Assembly (NCBI GenBank): GCA_020633295.1
Contig: JACKDW010000009.1
Location: 62,001-126,000, forward strand
Reading direction: 5' to 3'
Length of the DNA: 64,000 nucleotides
From: Myxococcales bacterium
GTDB lineage: Bacteria; Myxococcota_A; Polyangia; Nannocystales; Nannocystaceae
The translations under genes were made by a program, and so were the position numbers. The notes below the pieces were generated by a model. The model searched no databases and was not told the origin of the DNA. It worked only from the letters and a program-made list of their open reading frames with translations. Positions 10,915-20,155 of this stretch are shown piece by piece (the stretch's first letter is position 1; each line of letters begins with the position of its first letter).

Positions 10915-13620
10915 TCAGGCCTCGAGGTCGCCCGGCGCCGCCTGGAACGCGCCCGGCCAGCCGCCCGCGGCCGCGATCGCGGCGTCGAGCTCCGCCTGCA
11001 CGCGCAGCGTCAGCGAGATGGCCCAAAGGACCTGACGGAAGGTGCTCACCTCGTCGGGCGTGAGCGCGCGCCCGCGCCGCGCGGCCAGCCACTTGCGACA
11101 GACCGCGTAGCCGCCGACCTTGAACGCCCAGACGGCCGGCGGCACCGGCGTGAAGGCGCGGCGCGGGTTGATCCGCGCGCGCTGACCGGCTTCGTCGTAG
11201 CGCGGCATCCTCGGCGCGACCTCGGCCGCGCCGTCGCCCGCGAGCCAAAAGCGCGGCTCGGCGGGCGCGCTGCGGAGCAGGTGCGCGTCGATCAGCGCGT
11301 GACCGAGCCGCGCCAGGCGGTCGAACAGCGCCGGCGCGCGCGGCCTGGGGACGCGCGGGAGCTGACGCACGAGCAGCCCGTTGTAGCGCGCGCGGTACGA
11401 CGGGCTGTGCAGCAGCGCGTAGACGTAGGCCAGCAGCGCGCGCGGATCCGGGGCCGTCCCGAGCAGCGCCGCGTAGCCGGCGAGCGCGGCCGGGTCGAGG
11501 CCGCACGCGCGCGCCTCGCCCGACCCGCCGAGGTAGAGCGGGAACACGAAGGCGTTGGCGGAGGTCTTCGAGGACAGGCAGATGACCTCGGCGATCACGT
11601 CGGTGATGAAGACGTGCGCGAAGTCGTCGCCCTTGGTCACGCGCGTCGTCAGCAGCGCGAGGTTGCCCGGCGCGAGCAGGTGCTGGCTGACGCGCGCGCG
11701 CCGGTGCACCAGCACGTTCGGGTCGTAGGCGGTCCAGCGCCGATCGAAGGGGCGGTACAGGCAAGGGCGGACCGCCTCGCGCCACGCGCCCTCGCGCAGC
11801 GCCGCCTTCGCGCGCGCGTAGGACCACTGCGGCTGGCGGCAGAGGGTGAGCCGCGCGCGCGCGGCCGCCTCGCTCGCGCTCTCGACGATCACCGCGACCT
11901 TGGCCGCGAGCTCGTCGTGCGTGAACGCGATCGCGAGCTCGTCGTGCGTGGTCAAGAAGCCGGGCGCCGGACGACCTGACCCGGAGAACAGATCGTCGAT
12001 CCCGTCGAAGCGCGCGAACTCCTCGCGCCGCTCCGCGCCGGCGCCGGGGCGCACGAACAGGTAGCGATCGCCTTCGCGCGCGCGCGCGGTCCAGCGCGGC
12101 CCGTCACCGTCGCGCGCGAGCCGGGCGAGTTTGTCGGCGCGCGCGCCCCAGAGCTCGGCGACGCGCAGCTCGCCGAGCCCGTCGGCCTGCGGCCCGCGGG
12201 CGGCGACGAGCACGGCGACGCCCTGCTGGATCTCGAACACGTTCTCGTCGGGCGCCGCGCCCGGCGGCGCCTCGCGGCGCTTGAGGTTGCCGTGGAGGTC
12301 GAGCGCCCAGAGGCGCGAGAAGCTGGTCAGCAGGCTGTGGCGCAGGCCCGGGAAGGTGTCGCCGTCGAGGTAGCTGTGGTCCGTGATGAAGCCGAGCGCG
12401 CCGACGCCCGCGTCGAGGATCCGGCGCTCGGCGTGCGCCAGAAACCGCACGTAGTCGTTGAGCAGCCACTTGCCCTGCGCGAGCCGCAGCGGGCGCCCGG
12501 CGAGCTCGCGGTAGCGGGTGACCTGGTCACGCGACCAGGCGCTGACGCGGGCGGACGAGCCGTAGGGCGGGTTGCCGAGCACCACCGTGATCGAGCGGTC
12601 GCGCTTGAGCTGGTGCGCGCGGCGGGCCTCCTCGTGCATCCAGGCCGCGAGCCGACGCGCGCGGCGGCTCGCGAGCGCGGCTCGGGACGCTTGGCGCAGC
12701 GCGTCTCGTCGCCAGCGTCGCCGCCGGAACGCGCGCGCCGCTCGCAGCCTCGACGCGCGGCCCGGCGTCGCGGCCTCGTTCGCCGTCGGCGAGTCGGCGG
12801 TCGCCGGCGGGGCCCAGGGGTCGAGCGCGTCCGTCAGGAACAGGCGCAGGCGCTCACCAGGGCCGAAGCGGAAGCCGGCCGCCGCGAGCTGCAGCCCGAG
12901 GCGCAGGTGCGCGACGACGTAGGGGGCGAGCATGACCTCGAAGCCGGCGAGCCGCGGCAGCAGCCGCGCGCCCAGGTGCTCGCGCCAGCGCGCCGCGATC
13001 GCGGGCGCGCCTCGGCCCTCCGCCGCCCACGCGCGCGTCATGGTCTCGCGCGCGACGTCGAGGACGCGGACGAGGAACGCGCCTGTCCCGAGGGCCGGGT
13101 CGAGCACCTGCACCAGCGGCGCGTCGACGTCGACCCCGGCCGGCGGCTCGACGCCGCGCGCGGCCGCGTACGCGCGCCACGTGGTCGTGTCGGCGAGGCC
13201 GAGCGGGAGCCCGAGGACCTCGCGCAGCGCCCGATCGGTCGCGCGCACGACGTAGGAGGCCGCCGCGTCGGGCGTGTAGTAGACGCCCCGGCGCTCGCGC
13301 AGCGCGGGGTCGTAGGCGTCGAGGAAGCGCTCGTAGAAGCGCAGGAACGGCTCGTGCGCGTCGCGGAACAGCGCGTCGAAGCGGGTCCGCGCGAGCGCGT
13401 CGGTGAGGTCGTCGAGCAGCCAGTCGAGCGCCGCCGAGAAGCGGCCGCGCACGAGCGCGTCGAGCAGCGCGCGGAGGAAGTCGCTGGTGGGGGGCAGCAG
13501 CGCGTGCACGCGCGCGCGGGCGAAGCGACGCGCGGCGCCGTCCCCCGACAGCCAGCGCGCCGCGGTCAGCCCGTAGGTGACCGTCTGCGCGTAGGCGTCG
13601 GCGAAGCCCTCAGGCCCAGA
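10915..13620 (-). CDS. Adenine-specific DNA methyltransferase of type ISP-like architecture (5' part out of frame)
   Basis: N6-adenine methylase. From the GTG at 13509 there are 864 residues. RRGVYYTP at about 73-80 and motif I VLDPALGTGAFL (135-146) bind AdoMet; motif IV NPPY follows at about residue 325; the long C-terminal part would be the target-recognition region. The conserved segment GFADAYAQTVTYGL, normal in ISP-type proteins, is encoded in the same frame at 13555-13610, upstream of the first usable start. No ATG, GTG or TTG precedes it. The frame runs straight into the stop region of the preceding gene, so the two open frames are most simply halves of one coding sequence split by a one-base shift. 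No helicase or nuclease domain is seen. Confidence 0.85.
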   Translation of the reverse strand, partial: SGPEGFADAYAQTVTYGLTAARWLSGDGAARRFARARVHALLPPTSDFLRALLDALVRGRFSAALDWLLDDLTDALARTRFDALFRDAHEPFLRFYERFLDAYDPALRERRGVYYTPDAAASYVVRATDRALREVLGLPLGLADTTTWRAYAAARGVEPPAGVDVDAPLVQVLDPALGTGAFLVRVLDVARETMTRAWAAEGRGAPAIAARWREHLGARLLPRLAGFEVMLAPYVVAHLRLGLQLAAAGFRFGPGERLRLFLTDALDPWAPPATADSPTANEAATPGRASRLRAARAFRRRRWRRDALRQASRAALASRRARRLAAWMHEEARRAHQLKRDRSITVVLGNPPYGSSARVSAWSRDQVTRYRELAGRPLRLAQGKWLLNDYVRFLAHAERRILDAGVGALGFITDHSYLDGDTFPGLRHSLLTSFSRLWALDLHGNLKRREAPPGAAPDENVFEIQQGVAVLVAARGPQADGLGELRVAELWGARADKLARLARDGDGPRWTARAREGDRYLFVRPGAGAERREEFARFDGIDDLFSGSGRPAPGFLTTHDELAIAFTHDELAAKVAVIVESASEAAARARLTLCRQPQWSYARAKAALREGAWREAVRPCLYRPFDRRWTAYDPNVLVHRRARVSQHLLAPGNLALLTTRVTKGDDFAHVFITDVIAEVICLSSKTSANAFVFPLYLGGSGEARACGLDPAALAGYAALLGTAPDPRALLAYVYALLHSPSYRARYNGLLVRQLPRVPRPRAPALFDRLARLGHALIDAHLLRSAPAEPRFWLAGDGAAEVAPRMPRYDEAGQRARINPRRAFTPVPPAVWAFKVGGYAVCRKWLAARRGRALTPDEVSTFRQVLWAISLTLRVQAELDAAIAAAGGWPGAFQAAPGDLEA

Positions 13621-14773
13621 ACTCCGGCAGCGCCCGGCGCAGGGTCGCGTGCAGCGTCCGCAGCGGCCGCGCGACGACCGTGCGCGCGCCGTCGCGCGAG
13701 TCGGCGTCCGCGCTCTCGGCGAGCGCGACGGCTCGAAGCAAGCGCGCGCGCGAGGCCAGCGCGCGCGCGAGCGGGCGCGCGTCGGCGAAGGCGATCGGGC
13801 GGGCGAGGAACAGCTGGGCGATTAGCGCGACGACGCCCGCGTCGCCGTCGAAGCGCCCGCGCCCGGCTCGCGGCGTGAGGCGGCCCCGCAGGCGCGCGTA
13901 GCCCTGACGGAGCTCGACGAGCAGCCCACCGCGCGCGGGCTGCAGCGTGAGCACGTTGTCGAGCGGGTCTCGTGAGCCTCGCGTCGGCGCCTTCGCGGCG
14001 CGGGGCGTGAGCGTGAGGTAGCCGATCAGCCGCCCGCGACGATCGAGCACGCGCGCGTCGGCGAGCTGGCGCCGCGCCGACCGAAGCGCGGCGGGGAGCG
14101 ACTGCAGGCGCACGCGTCGGCCGTCCAGGCCGCGCTCGATCCCGAAGCTGCCGGCGAGCGCGTCGAGCAGCTCGAGGGCGAGGGCGCGGGTCGTCGCGAG
14201 GTCGAGGACAGGTCGCGCGTAGAGCTCGGCGAGCTGTCGCGCGCGCGCGCGCTCGGGCGCCGAGGTGAAGGCCTCGCGCCAGCGCGGCCCCCTCAGCCGG
14301 CCCAGGTAGCGCGCGTGCAGGCGCCCGAGGTGCTCGTCCCGCAGCGCCCGTGGTGCGTCGCAGATCGCCTCGTGGATCACCACGCTGTCGATCGCGCCGT
14401 TGATCCGCGTCACGCCGAGGCAGCAGCTCGCGCGGCGCGAGCCCTCGGCGTCGACGGCGTCGACGGCGATCACCCAGAGGGCCTCGTCGGCGGGCGGTCG
14501 GGCGCCGTGCTGGCGGGGATCGGCGAGCACGCGCGCGAGCGCCCGATGAAGCGAGTCGTCGGTGACGGGCGCGTCCCCGGGCGCGAGCTCGACGAGCGCC
14601 ACGGTGAACGGACGCGCGCGCGTCGGCGGCCACTCGCGCGGCTCGCCGGGCGCGGGCTCGGCGAGCCCGGCCGAGCTCGCGTCGATGAGGCCGCTCGCCG
14701 CGAGCAGGCGGCGGGCGAAGCTCGTCGGGTCGCGCCCCTGCAGGCGGCGCACGAACTCGTGTCGGCTCGGCAT
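13610..14773 (-). CDS. N-terminal partner (or N-terminal half) of the DNA methyltransferase
   Basis: 387 residues, starting MPSRHEF at 14773. The family was not recognised. It has a mixed alpha/beta part with ALWVIAVDAVDAE, CCLGVTRINGAID and DNVLTLQPARGG, a QLFLARPIAF helix and a helical end LRTLHATLRRALPEF. The last codons overlap, one frame off, the GPEGFADAYAQT segment that should open the methylase core. In ISP-type proteins a helical region immediately precedes that segment, so this is probably the N-terminal part of the same protein. Alternatively it is a separate, translationally coupled subunit. No catalytic motif of a nuclease (PD-(D/E)XK, HNH, GIY-YIG) was found by eye. Confidence 0.6.
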   Translation of the reverse strand: MPSRHEFVRRLQGRDPTSFARRLLAASGLIDASSAGLAEPAPGEPREWPPTRARPFTVALVELAPGDAPVTDDSLHRALARVLADPRQHGARPPADEALWVIAVDAVDAEGSRRASCCLGVTRINGAIDSVVIHEAICDAPRALRDEHLGRLHARYLGRLRGPRWREAFTSAPERARARQLAELYARPVLDLATTRALALELLDALAGSFGIERGLDGRRVRLQSLPAALRSARRQLADARVLDRRGRLIGYLTLTPRAAKAPTRGSRDPLDNVLTLQPARGGLLVELRQGYARLRGRLTPRAGRGRFDGDAGVVALIAQLFLARPIAFADARPLARALASRARLLRAVALAESADADSRDGARTVVARPLRTLHATLRRALPEFWA

Positions 14774-14826
14774 CTCTCGTCGCGCGCCGGTCCCTGGCGC
14801 GCGGCGATTAAAGCACGACGATCACG

Positions 14827-15090
14827 TCAGCCCGTCTGGATCGGCGTCTGGATCGGCGTCTGGATCGCAGGTGGCTGCGGCGGAGGGGCCTCGATCGGCG
14901 CCTCGCGTGGCGCGGGGTCACGGGGGGCGCCGGGCGCCCGCATCGGCGGGGGTCTCGGGGCCTCGCGTGGCGACGGTGGCGGCGCCTCCAGAGGCCGGCT
15001 CGGGCGCGTCGGCGTGGGCGTCGGCGCGTCGGGCTCGTCGCGCGACCCGAGCGCGTTGGGCTCCTTGTACGTACCGGGGCCGCGTCGCAT
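14827..15090 (-). CDS. Proline-rich small protein coupled to the ferritin-like gene
   Basis: 87 residues, about one third Pro, with no recognised family. The ATG at 15090 touches the TAG stop of the ferritin-like gene (TAGATG), a layout typical of translational coupling. It opens with a short charged segment around TYKEPNALG, then Pro/Arg/Glu-rich repeats, and ends in three PIQT units encoded by a 12-bp direct repeat. Third codon positions are almost all G or C, like its neighbours. It may be a flexible accessory chain or simply read-through of low-complexity DNA. Confidence 0.45.
   Translation of the reverse strand: MRRGPGTYKEPNALGSRDEPDAPTPTPTRPSRPLEAPPPSPREAPRPPPMRAPGAPRDPAPREAPIEAPPPQPPAIQTPIQTPIQTG
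14832..14868. repeat. 12-bp direct repeat, three copies
   Basis: Tandem copies of CTGGATCGGCGT on the plus strand, in the end of the Pro-rich small gene. On the minus strand they encode the repeated PIQT tail. Confidence 0.8.
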
Positions 15091-15612
<522 letters not shown>

Positions 15613-15805
15613 GGGCAGCTAGGTCCTTCCGCGCGGCGCCCGAGCGCGCGGTCCCGGCCGCGCCCGTGTCGTCGGGTCGCGCGGCTCGCGACGAGCGACC
15701 GCAGCGCGCCGTCGCGTCGGCGACGCGACGGGCGCTGCGGGGCGGTCTCTCGGGCGGTCTCGGGCGGTCTCGGGCAGGTAGGGGGCGGAGGCGGGGTCGA
15801 GCTCG
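15613..15805. other. Intergenic region with a short 10-bp direct repeat
   Basis: 193 bp between the ferritin-like gene and the CBS gene. GGCGGTCTCG occurs three times in a row at about 15741-15775, the first copy expanded by TC. The ribosome site AAGGACC of the ferritin-like gene lies at the left end. No gene seen. Confidence 0.5.
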
Positions 15806-16309
15806 CTAGATCGCGAGCACGGGCCCGCTCTCCACCGCGCTGAGGTACAGAAACGACGCGCCGTAGCCCGGCTGGACTCGCATCGCGCCGATCATCGCGC
15901 GCAGGATCTCGCGGCGGCCGACGCAGCCGACGACGACGCCGTCGTGGCGGATCACCGGCAGCCAGCGGTAGGGCTTGTGCGCGAACACGTTGGCGATGGT
16001 CAGGAAGCTGATGTCCTCGGCGATCGAGTACACGTCGCGGCTCATGACGTCGGCGACGGTGGCGATCGGGACGCGGTCGACGAGCGGTCGCGTGAGCGCG
16101 CTGATGCAGTCCTTCTCGGTCAGCACGCCGACGAGCGCGCCGCGCTCGTCGACCACGGAGGCGCCCTCGAGCCGCTGCGTGACGATGAGGTCGGCGGCGG
16201 CGTAGACGTCCATCTCGGGCGTCAGCGTGGGCTGCCGGCGCGTCATGATGTCGCGCGCGCGCAGGCTCATCGCGTTCTCGTGTCCGGTCGAATTACAGTT
16301 ATCATTCAT
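15806..16309 (-). CDS. Tandem CBS-domain protein
   Basis: 167 residues: an 18-residue N-terminal stretch, then two CBS motifs. The first runs from ARDIMTRRQPTLTPEMDVYAAADL to GVLTEKDC, the second from ADVMSRDVYSIAEDISFLTIANVF to GVVVGCVGRREI. CBS pairs bind adenine nucleotides and usually regulate or signal. The ATG at 16309 has AGGAGA about 9 bp upstream; a frame open further left is non-coding. The short C-terminus (YGASFLYLSAVESG) is not part of the domain. The gene lies 74 bp behind a small membrane protein and is probably cotranscribed with it. Confidence 0.88.
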   Translation of the reverse strand: MNDNCNSTGHENAMSLRARDIMTRRQPTLTPEMDVYAAADLIVTQRLEGASVVDERGALVGVLTEKDCISALTRPLVDRVPIATVADVMSRDVYSIAEDISFLTIANVFAHKPYRWLPVIRHDGVVVGCVGRREILRAMIGAMRVQPGYGASFLYLSAVESGPVLAI

Positions 16310-16383
16310 GGTCGGGTTTCTCCTTGGTTGGCGTTGCGCTGTGGTTCGGGGGGGTGGCGTCGCCGGGGCGACGCGCCGCCGCG

Positions 16384-16575
16384 CTACACCGCGAGCGCCG
16401 CGAGCAGGGCGACGCCCACCGCGATCGCGCAGAAGACCCACATGGCGATCCGGAAGGCGCGGATCTGACGATCGGCGCGCAGCGGACCCGGGGGGCGACG
16501 GAGCGGCCTGGGCCTGGGCCGTGACGCGGCGAGGCGGGCGTCGTGCGGGAAGGGGTAGCTGCTGGGGTAGTTCAT
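16384..16575 (-). CDS. Small single-pass membrane protein
   Basis: 63 residues with no known family. The Pro/Arg-rich N-terminal part is followed by one C-terminal membrane helix (IAMWVFCAIAVGVALLAALAV), so it is probably tail-anchored with a positively charged cytoplasmic side. The ATG at 16575 has an AAGGAG ribosome site. It is first in a likely two-gene unit with the CBS protein, behind a region with two strong dyads. Confidence 0.6.
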   Translation of the reverse strand: MNYPSSYPFPHDARLAASRPRPRPLRRPPGPLRADRQIRAFRIAMWVFCAIAVGVALLAALAV

Positions 16576-16692
16576 TGGCTGTGGTTGACTCCTTTCGCGA
16601 GCCGCCGCGCGCGTCGACGTGAGGGCGCGGCGGCGTTGTCACTGGATCAATGCATCGCGTGTGCCAACGAGCGCGCGCCGGCGGTCCACGCT

Positions 16693-16714
16693 GAACGCGT
16701 GTGTACACGCGTTC
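16693..16714. promoter_or_regulatory. Near-perfect palindrome, candidate operator
   Basis: Arms GAACGCGTGT and ACACGCGTTC are fully complementary around a 2-bp centre (GT). It lies 118 bp upstream of the small membrane protein gene. Size and symmetry suit a dimeric helix-turn-helix regulator; the regulator is unknown. Confidence 0.6.
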
Positions 16715-16759
16715 TCGTCGACGTCGGCGGCGCGCGCGTCGGCGGGCGCGTATCGTTCT

Positions 16760-16772
16760 GACACGTCGTGTC
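16760..16772. promoter_or_regulatory. GACACG-T-CGTGTC dyad
   Basis: Perfect 6-bp arms around a single T, 46 bp from the larger palindrome. It may be a second binding site in the same control region. Confidence 0.4.
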
Positions 16773-16883
16773 GATTCGCCGCGCGCCGTGCATACGCACG
16801 CGCCCGCGCGCCGTGACCAAGAGGTCCTCGAGGACAGGTTGTTCGCGCGGGCCGACGCGCGCGGCGAGCTCAGCGCGCGCGGG

Positions 16884-18440
16884 TCAGCGGCCCCGCGTGA
16901 TCGCGCCGGCCGCCTGATACCCGGGCGCGCAGGTCAGGCCGCCGCCGGGGTGCGTCCCGCCGCCGCACAGGACCAGCCCGGGGATCGGCGTACGGTAGCG
17001 CGTGCAGCCCGGCGCGGGGCGGACGAGCAGCTGGTCGAGCGCGTGCTCGCCGTGGTGCAGGTGACCTCCCGCGATCCCGTACTCGCGCGCGAGCGCGTCG
17101 GGCGAGCGCACGAGCTGGGCGACGATCGAGGCGCGCAGGTCGTCCACGTGCGGCTCGAGCACGCCGAGCACGCGCTCGCCGAGCGTCTGCTCGGCGTCGG
17201 CCGTCCAGCCGCCGCTGAGCTCGCCCGGCGCGTGGTAGACGAGGATCGAGAGCACGCTGCGCCCGCGCGGCGCGAGGTTGGGGCGCTCGACGGTGGGCAC
17301 GTGGATGTCGAGGATCGGCGTCTCCGAGATGCGGCCGTACTTGACCGCGTCGAAGGCCCGCTCGAGCTCGAGCAGGTGCCCGCCGGTGCGCGCGAACGCG
17401 ACGTCCTGGGCCTCGCGGGCGCCGGTGAAGCGGACCGGGCGGTCGAGCGCGAGCAGCACGTGGCCCACGGTGCCGCGCGCCCGGTAGTTGAGCGCGGCGC
17501 GCTCGAGCTCGCGCGGCAGCGCGCCGAGCGGGACGAGCTCGAGCAAGCTGGTCTTTGGATCCAAGGACGACGCGACGATCGGCGCGCGCAGATCCTCGCC
17601 GCCCTCGACCGCGACGCCCTCGACGCGGCCGGCGTCGTCGAGCAGCAGCTTGCTGACGCGCTGCCCCGTGCGGATCTGGGCCCCGTACGCGCGCGCGGCC
17701 TTCTCGAGCGCGAGGATCAGCGCCGGCCCGCCGCCCTCGACGCCGCGCTCGGCGACCGCCTCCCACAGCAGCAGGTTGGCGCTGGTGCCCGGCGAGCGCG
17801 GCCCCGCGAAGGTGCTGCTGACCGCCGGGAGCGCGAGCGCGGCCTTGAGCGCGTCGGTCTCGAAGTGCTCGTCGAGGAAGTCGCCGACGCACATCGGCGC
17901 GACCCGCAGCAGCTCCATCATGTCGTGCGCGCCCAGCCCGCGCAGCTTGACGGCGAGGCGCGCGAGCGCGACGAGGTCGCCGCCGCCGGCGTCGATCAGG
18001 TCTATCGGCGGCTGGTCGAAGAAGCTGGTGAGCGCGGGGCCGACGCGCCGCAGCAGCGCGCGGTACTCGAGGTACGCGCGCGCGTCGCGATCGCTGCGCG
18101 TCGCGATCGCGGCCGCGGCCGCGGCCGGGTCGCCCGCGAGCCGCAGCGCCGGGCCCTCGCCGTCGCCGAGCGCGAGCAGGTCCGGGCGGCCCGCGCGGAG
18201 GCGGAGCCCGTGGTGCTCGAGCGCGAGGCTGTCGATCAGGCCAGGTCGTACGCGGGTCGTGTCGTGCAGCACGCCGGCGGCGCGGTAGCCCGGGTGGAAC
18301 TCGAACGCGCCGGCGAGCCCGCCGATCTGCGCGCGCGCCTCGAGCACGAGCACGCTCAGGCCGGCGCGCGCGAGCGTGGCGGCGCACGCGAGGCCGTTGT
18401 GGCCGGCGCCGATGACGATGATGTCGGGGGTCGTGGTCAC
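16884..18440 (-). CDS. FAD-dependent oxidoreductase, phytoene-desaturase-like (second of pair)
   Basis: 518 residues. An N-terminal Rossmann FAD motif (IIVIGAGHNGL, then LVLEAR about 20 residues on) and a C-terminal FAD closing motif (PGLVLCGGGTHPGGGL) place it in the phytoene desaturase/PYROXD2-like amine-oxidase superfamily. Its ATG at 18440 overlaps the stop of the preceding gene by 4 bp (ATGA), so the two are translationally coupled. It is about 35 residues shorter than its partner at the N-terminus and shares the same overall layout, indicating an ancient duplication or a heterodimer. The substrate is not predictable; carotenoid synthesis is unlikely because no phytoene synthase is near. 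Confidence 0.88.
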   Translation of the reverse strand: MTTTPDIIVIGAGHNGLACAATLARAGLSVLVLEARAQIGGLAGAFEFHPGYRAAGVLHDTTRVRPGLIDSLALEHHGLRLRAGRPDLLALGDGEGPALRLAGDPAAAAAAIATRSDRDARAYLEYRALLRRVGPALTSFFDQPPIDLIDAGGGDLVALARLAVKLRGLGAHDMMELLRVAPMCVGDFLDEHFETDALKAALALPAVSSTFAGPRSPGTSANLLLWEAVAERGVEGGGPALILALEKAARAYGAQIRTGQRVSKLLLDDAGRVEGVAVEGGEDLRAPIVASSLDPKTSLLELVPLGALPRELERAALNYRARGTVGHVLLALDRPVRFTGAREAQDVAFARTGGHLLELERAFDAVKYGRISETPILDIHVPTVERPNLAPRGRSVLSILVYHAPGELSGGWTADAEQTLGERVLGVLEPHVDDLRASIVAQLVRSPDALAREYGIAGGHLHHGEHALDQLLVRPAPGCTRYRTPIPGLVLCGGGTHPGGGLTCAPGYQAAGAITRGR

Positions 18441-20101
18441 AGCGCACCTGCCCGCAGCATGGTCTTGGCCGCCAGCTCACCCGGCGAGCCCATGATGCCG
18501 CCGCCGGGGTGCGTGCCCGAGGCGCACATCCAGAGGTTGGCGATCGGCGTCTGGTAGCGCGACCAGCCGGCGGCGGGCCGCAGGAACAGCAGCTGCTCGA
18601 CGCTGAGCTCGCCGTGGAAGATGTTGCCCTCGGTGAGCCCGAACTCCTGCTCGAGGTCCCACGGCGTCAGCACCTGGCGGTGCAGGATCGAGTCCTTGAG
18701 CGTGGGGCAGTACTCGGCGAGCGTGTCGATGACCGCGTCGCCGAAGGCCTCGCGGCGCTCGGGCCAGCGCTCGGGGCCCTCCTTGATGTCGTAGGGGGCG
18801 TACTGGACGAAGCAGGACATGACGTGCTTGCCGGGCGGCGCGACCGAGGGGTCGACGAGCGAGGGGAACACGACGTTGATGAACGGGCGCTCCGAGAAGT
18901 CGCCGTACTTGGCCTGGTCGTAGGCGCGCTCGAGGTACGCGACGCTCGGCGCGATCGCGATGTCGCCCTGGACGTGAGGACCCTGGCCCGGGCGACAGGC
19001 GAAGTCGGGGAAGCGGTCGAGCGCGAGGTTGACCTTGCCGGAGCTGCCGCGCAGCTTGTAGCGGCGGATCTGCGCCACGAACTCGCTGTCGAGGTGCTGC
19101 TCGCCGACGAGCCCGAAGAAGGTCCGCCTGGGGTCGACGGCGGAGACGACGACCTTGGCCTTGATCACGTCGCCGTTTTGCAGGACGACGCCGGTCGCGG
19201 TCCCGTCGGCGTCGAGCTCGATCTGCTCGACCCCGGCGTTGACGCGGATCTCGACGCCGCGCGCTCGCGCCGCGCGGGCGCAGGCCATGCTGATCATCCC
19301 GGTGCCGCCCTTGGCGAAGCCCCAGGCCCGGAACGCGCCGTCGATCTCGCCGAAGTAGTGGTGCAGCAGCACGTAGGCGGTGCCCGGCGAGCGCACGCCG
19401 AGGAAGGTGCCGATGATGCCGCTGACCGACATCGGCGCCTTGAGCACGTCGCTCTCGAACCACTGGTCGAGGAAGTCGGCCGCGCTCATCGTCAGCAGCT
19501 TGAGGTTCTGGTAGCGGGTCGCCCGGTCGGCGTCGCGCATCGCCGCGCCCATGCGCAGCAGCCCGGCGAGCTCGCGCGGGCGCATCGAGGTCGGGTCGGG
19601 CGCGGGGTGATCGATGATGCCCTTGGCGAAGCGGCACAGCCGCGTCATCTCGAGGCTGAACTCGCGCAGGCGGTCGGCGTCCTTGCGGCTGAAGCGGGCG
19701 ACCTCGCGGTAGGTCCGCTGGCCGTCGGCCCAGCGCGCGAGCGAGTCGCCGTTCGGCAGCGGCGAGAACGCGCAGTCGAGCGGGATGATCTCGAGGCCGT
19801 GCTTCGGCAGCTCGAGGTCGCGGATGATGTGCGGCCGCAGCAGGCTGACGACGTAGGAGCAGACCGAGTACACGAAGCCCGGGTAGACCTCCTCGCTGAC
19901 GGCGGCGCCGCCGAGCACGGGGCGCTTCTCGAGCACGAGCACGCGCCGGCCGGCGCGCGCGAGGTAGGCGGCGCAGATCAGCCCGTTGTGCCCGCCGCCG
20001 ACGATGATCGCGTCGTAGCGGGACTGCGCGGGCCGCCCCGACTCGGCCGGGTAGTCGGGGTGCGCCGGGTTGGCGAAGCTGAGCGTGGTGGACTGCCCCA
20101 T
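18437..20101 (-). CDS. FAD-dependent oxidoreductase, phytoene-desaturase-like (first of pair)
   Basis: 554 residues. After a 28-residue N-terminal extension comes the FAD motif AIIVGGGHNGLICAAYLARAG with VLVLEKR. The middle contains substrate-domain segments (SGIIGTFLGVRSPGT, GFAKGGTGMIS), and the end has NLWMCASGTHPGGGIMGSPG, where the flavin closes. It is the same superfamily as the downstream gene, with which it overlaps by 4 bp. An aminomethyltransferase lies 54 bp upstream on the same strand. The trio suggests oxidation of a methylated amine or similar compound with transfer of a one-carbon unit to tetrahydrofolate; this is inference from gene order. Confidence 0.88.
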   Translation of the reverse strand: MGQSTTLSFANPAHPDYPAESGRPAQSRYDAIIVGGGHNGLICAAYLARAGRRVLVLEKRPVLGGAAVSEEVYPGFVYSVCSYVVSLLRPHIIRDLELPKHGLEIIPLDCAFSPLPNGDSLARWADGQRTYREVARFSRKDADRLREFSLEMTRLCRFAKGIIDHPAPDPTSMRPRELAGLLRMGAAMRDADRATRYQNLKLLTMSAADFLDQWFESDVLKAPMSVSGIIGTFLGVRSPGTAYVLLHHYFGEIDGAFRAWGFAKGGTGMISMACARAARARGVEIRVNAGVEQIELDADGTATGVVLQNGDVIKAKVVVSAVDPRRTFFGLVGEQHLDSEFVAQIRRYKLRGSSGKVNLALDRFPDFACRPGQGPHVQGDIAIAPSVAYLERAYDQAKYGDFSERPFINVVFPSLVDPSVAPPGKHVMSCFVQYAPYDIKEGPERWPERREAFGDAVIDTLAEYCPTLKDSILHRQVLTPWDLEQEFGLTEGNIFHGELSVEQLLFLRPAAGWSRYQTPIANLWMCASGTHPGGGIMGSPGELAAKTMLRAGAL

Positions 20102-20155
20102 CGTTGGCGACTCGCGGTGCGGTGAGCGGTAGGTGGATCCGGTCCGGGATCGGGG

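Larger units (their letters stand above)
16576..16883. other. Regulatory intergenic region with two dyads
   Basis: 308 bp between the small membrane protein start and the end of the FAD oxidoreductase gene. It contains the 10-bp-arm palindrome at 16693-16714, the GACACG-T-CGTGTC dyad at 16760-16772 and an AGGACAGGT at 16831. No coding sequence recognised. Confidence 0.6.

Noticed and set aside
10915..14773. Complete restriction-modification or BREX-like defence island
   Set aside because: Only the methyltransferase parts are present; no nuclease, helicase, PglZ or other defence gene was recognised.
16884..20101. Carotenoid biosynthesis cluster
   Set aside because: The two oxidoreductases resemble phytoene desaturase only at superfamily level, and there is no phytoene synthase or cyclase nearby.
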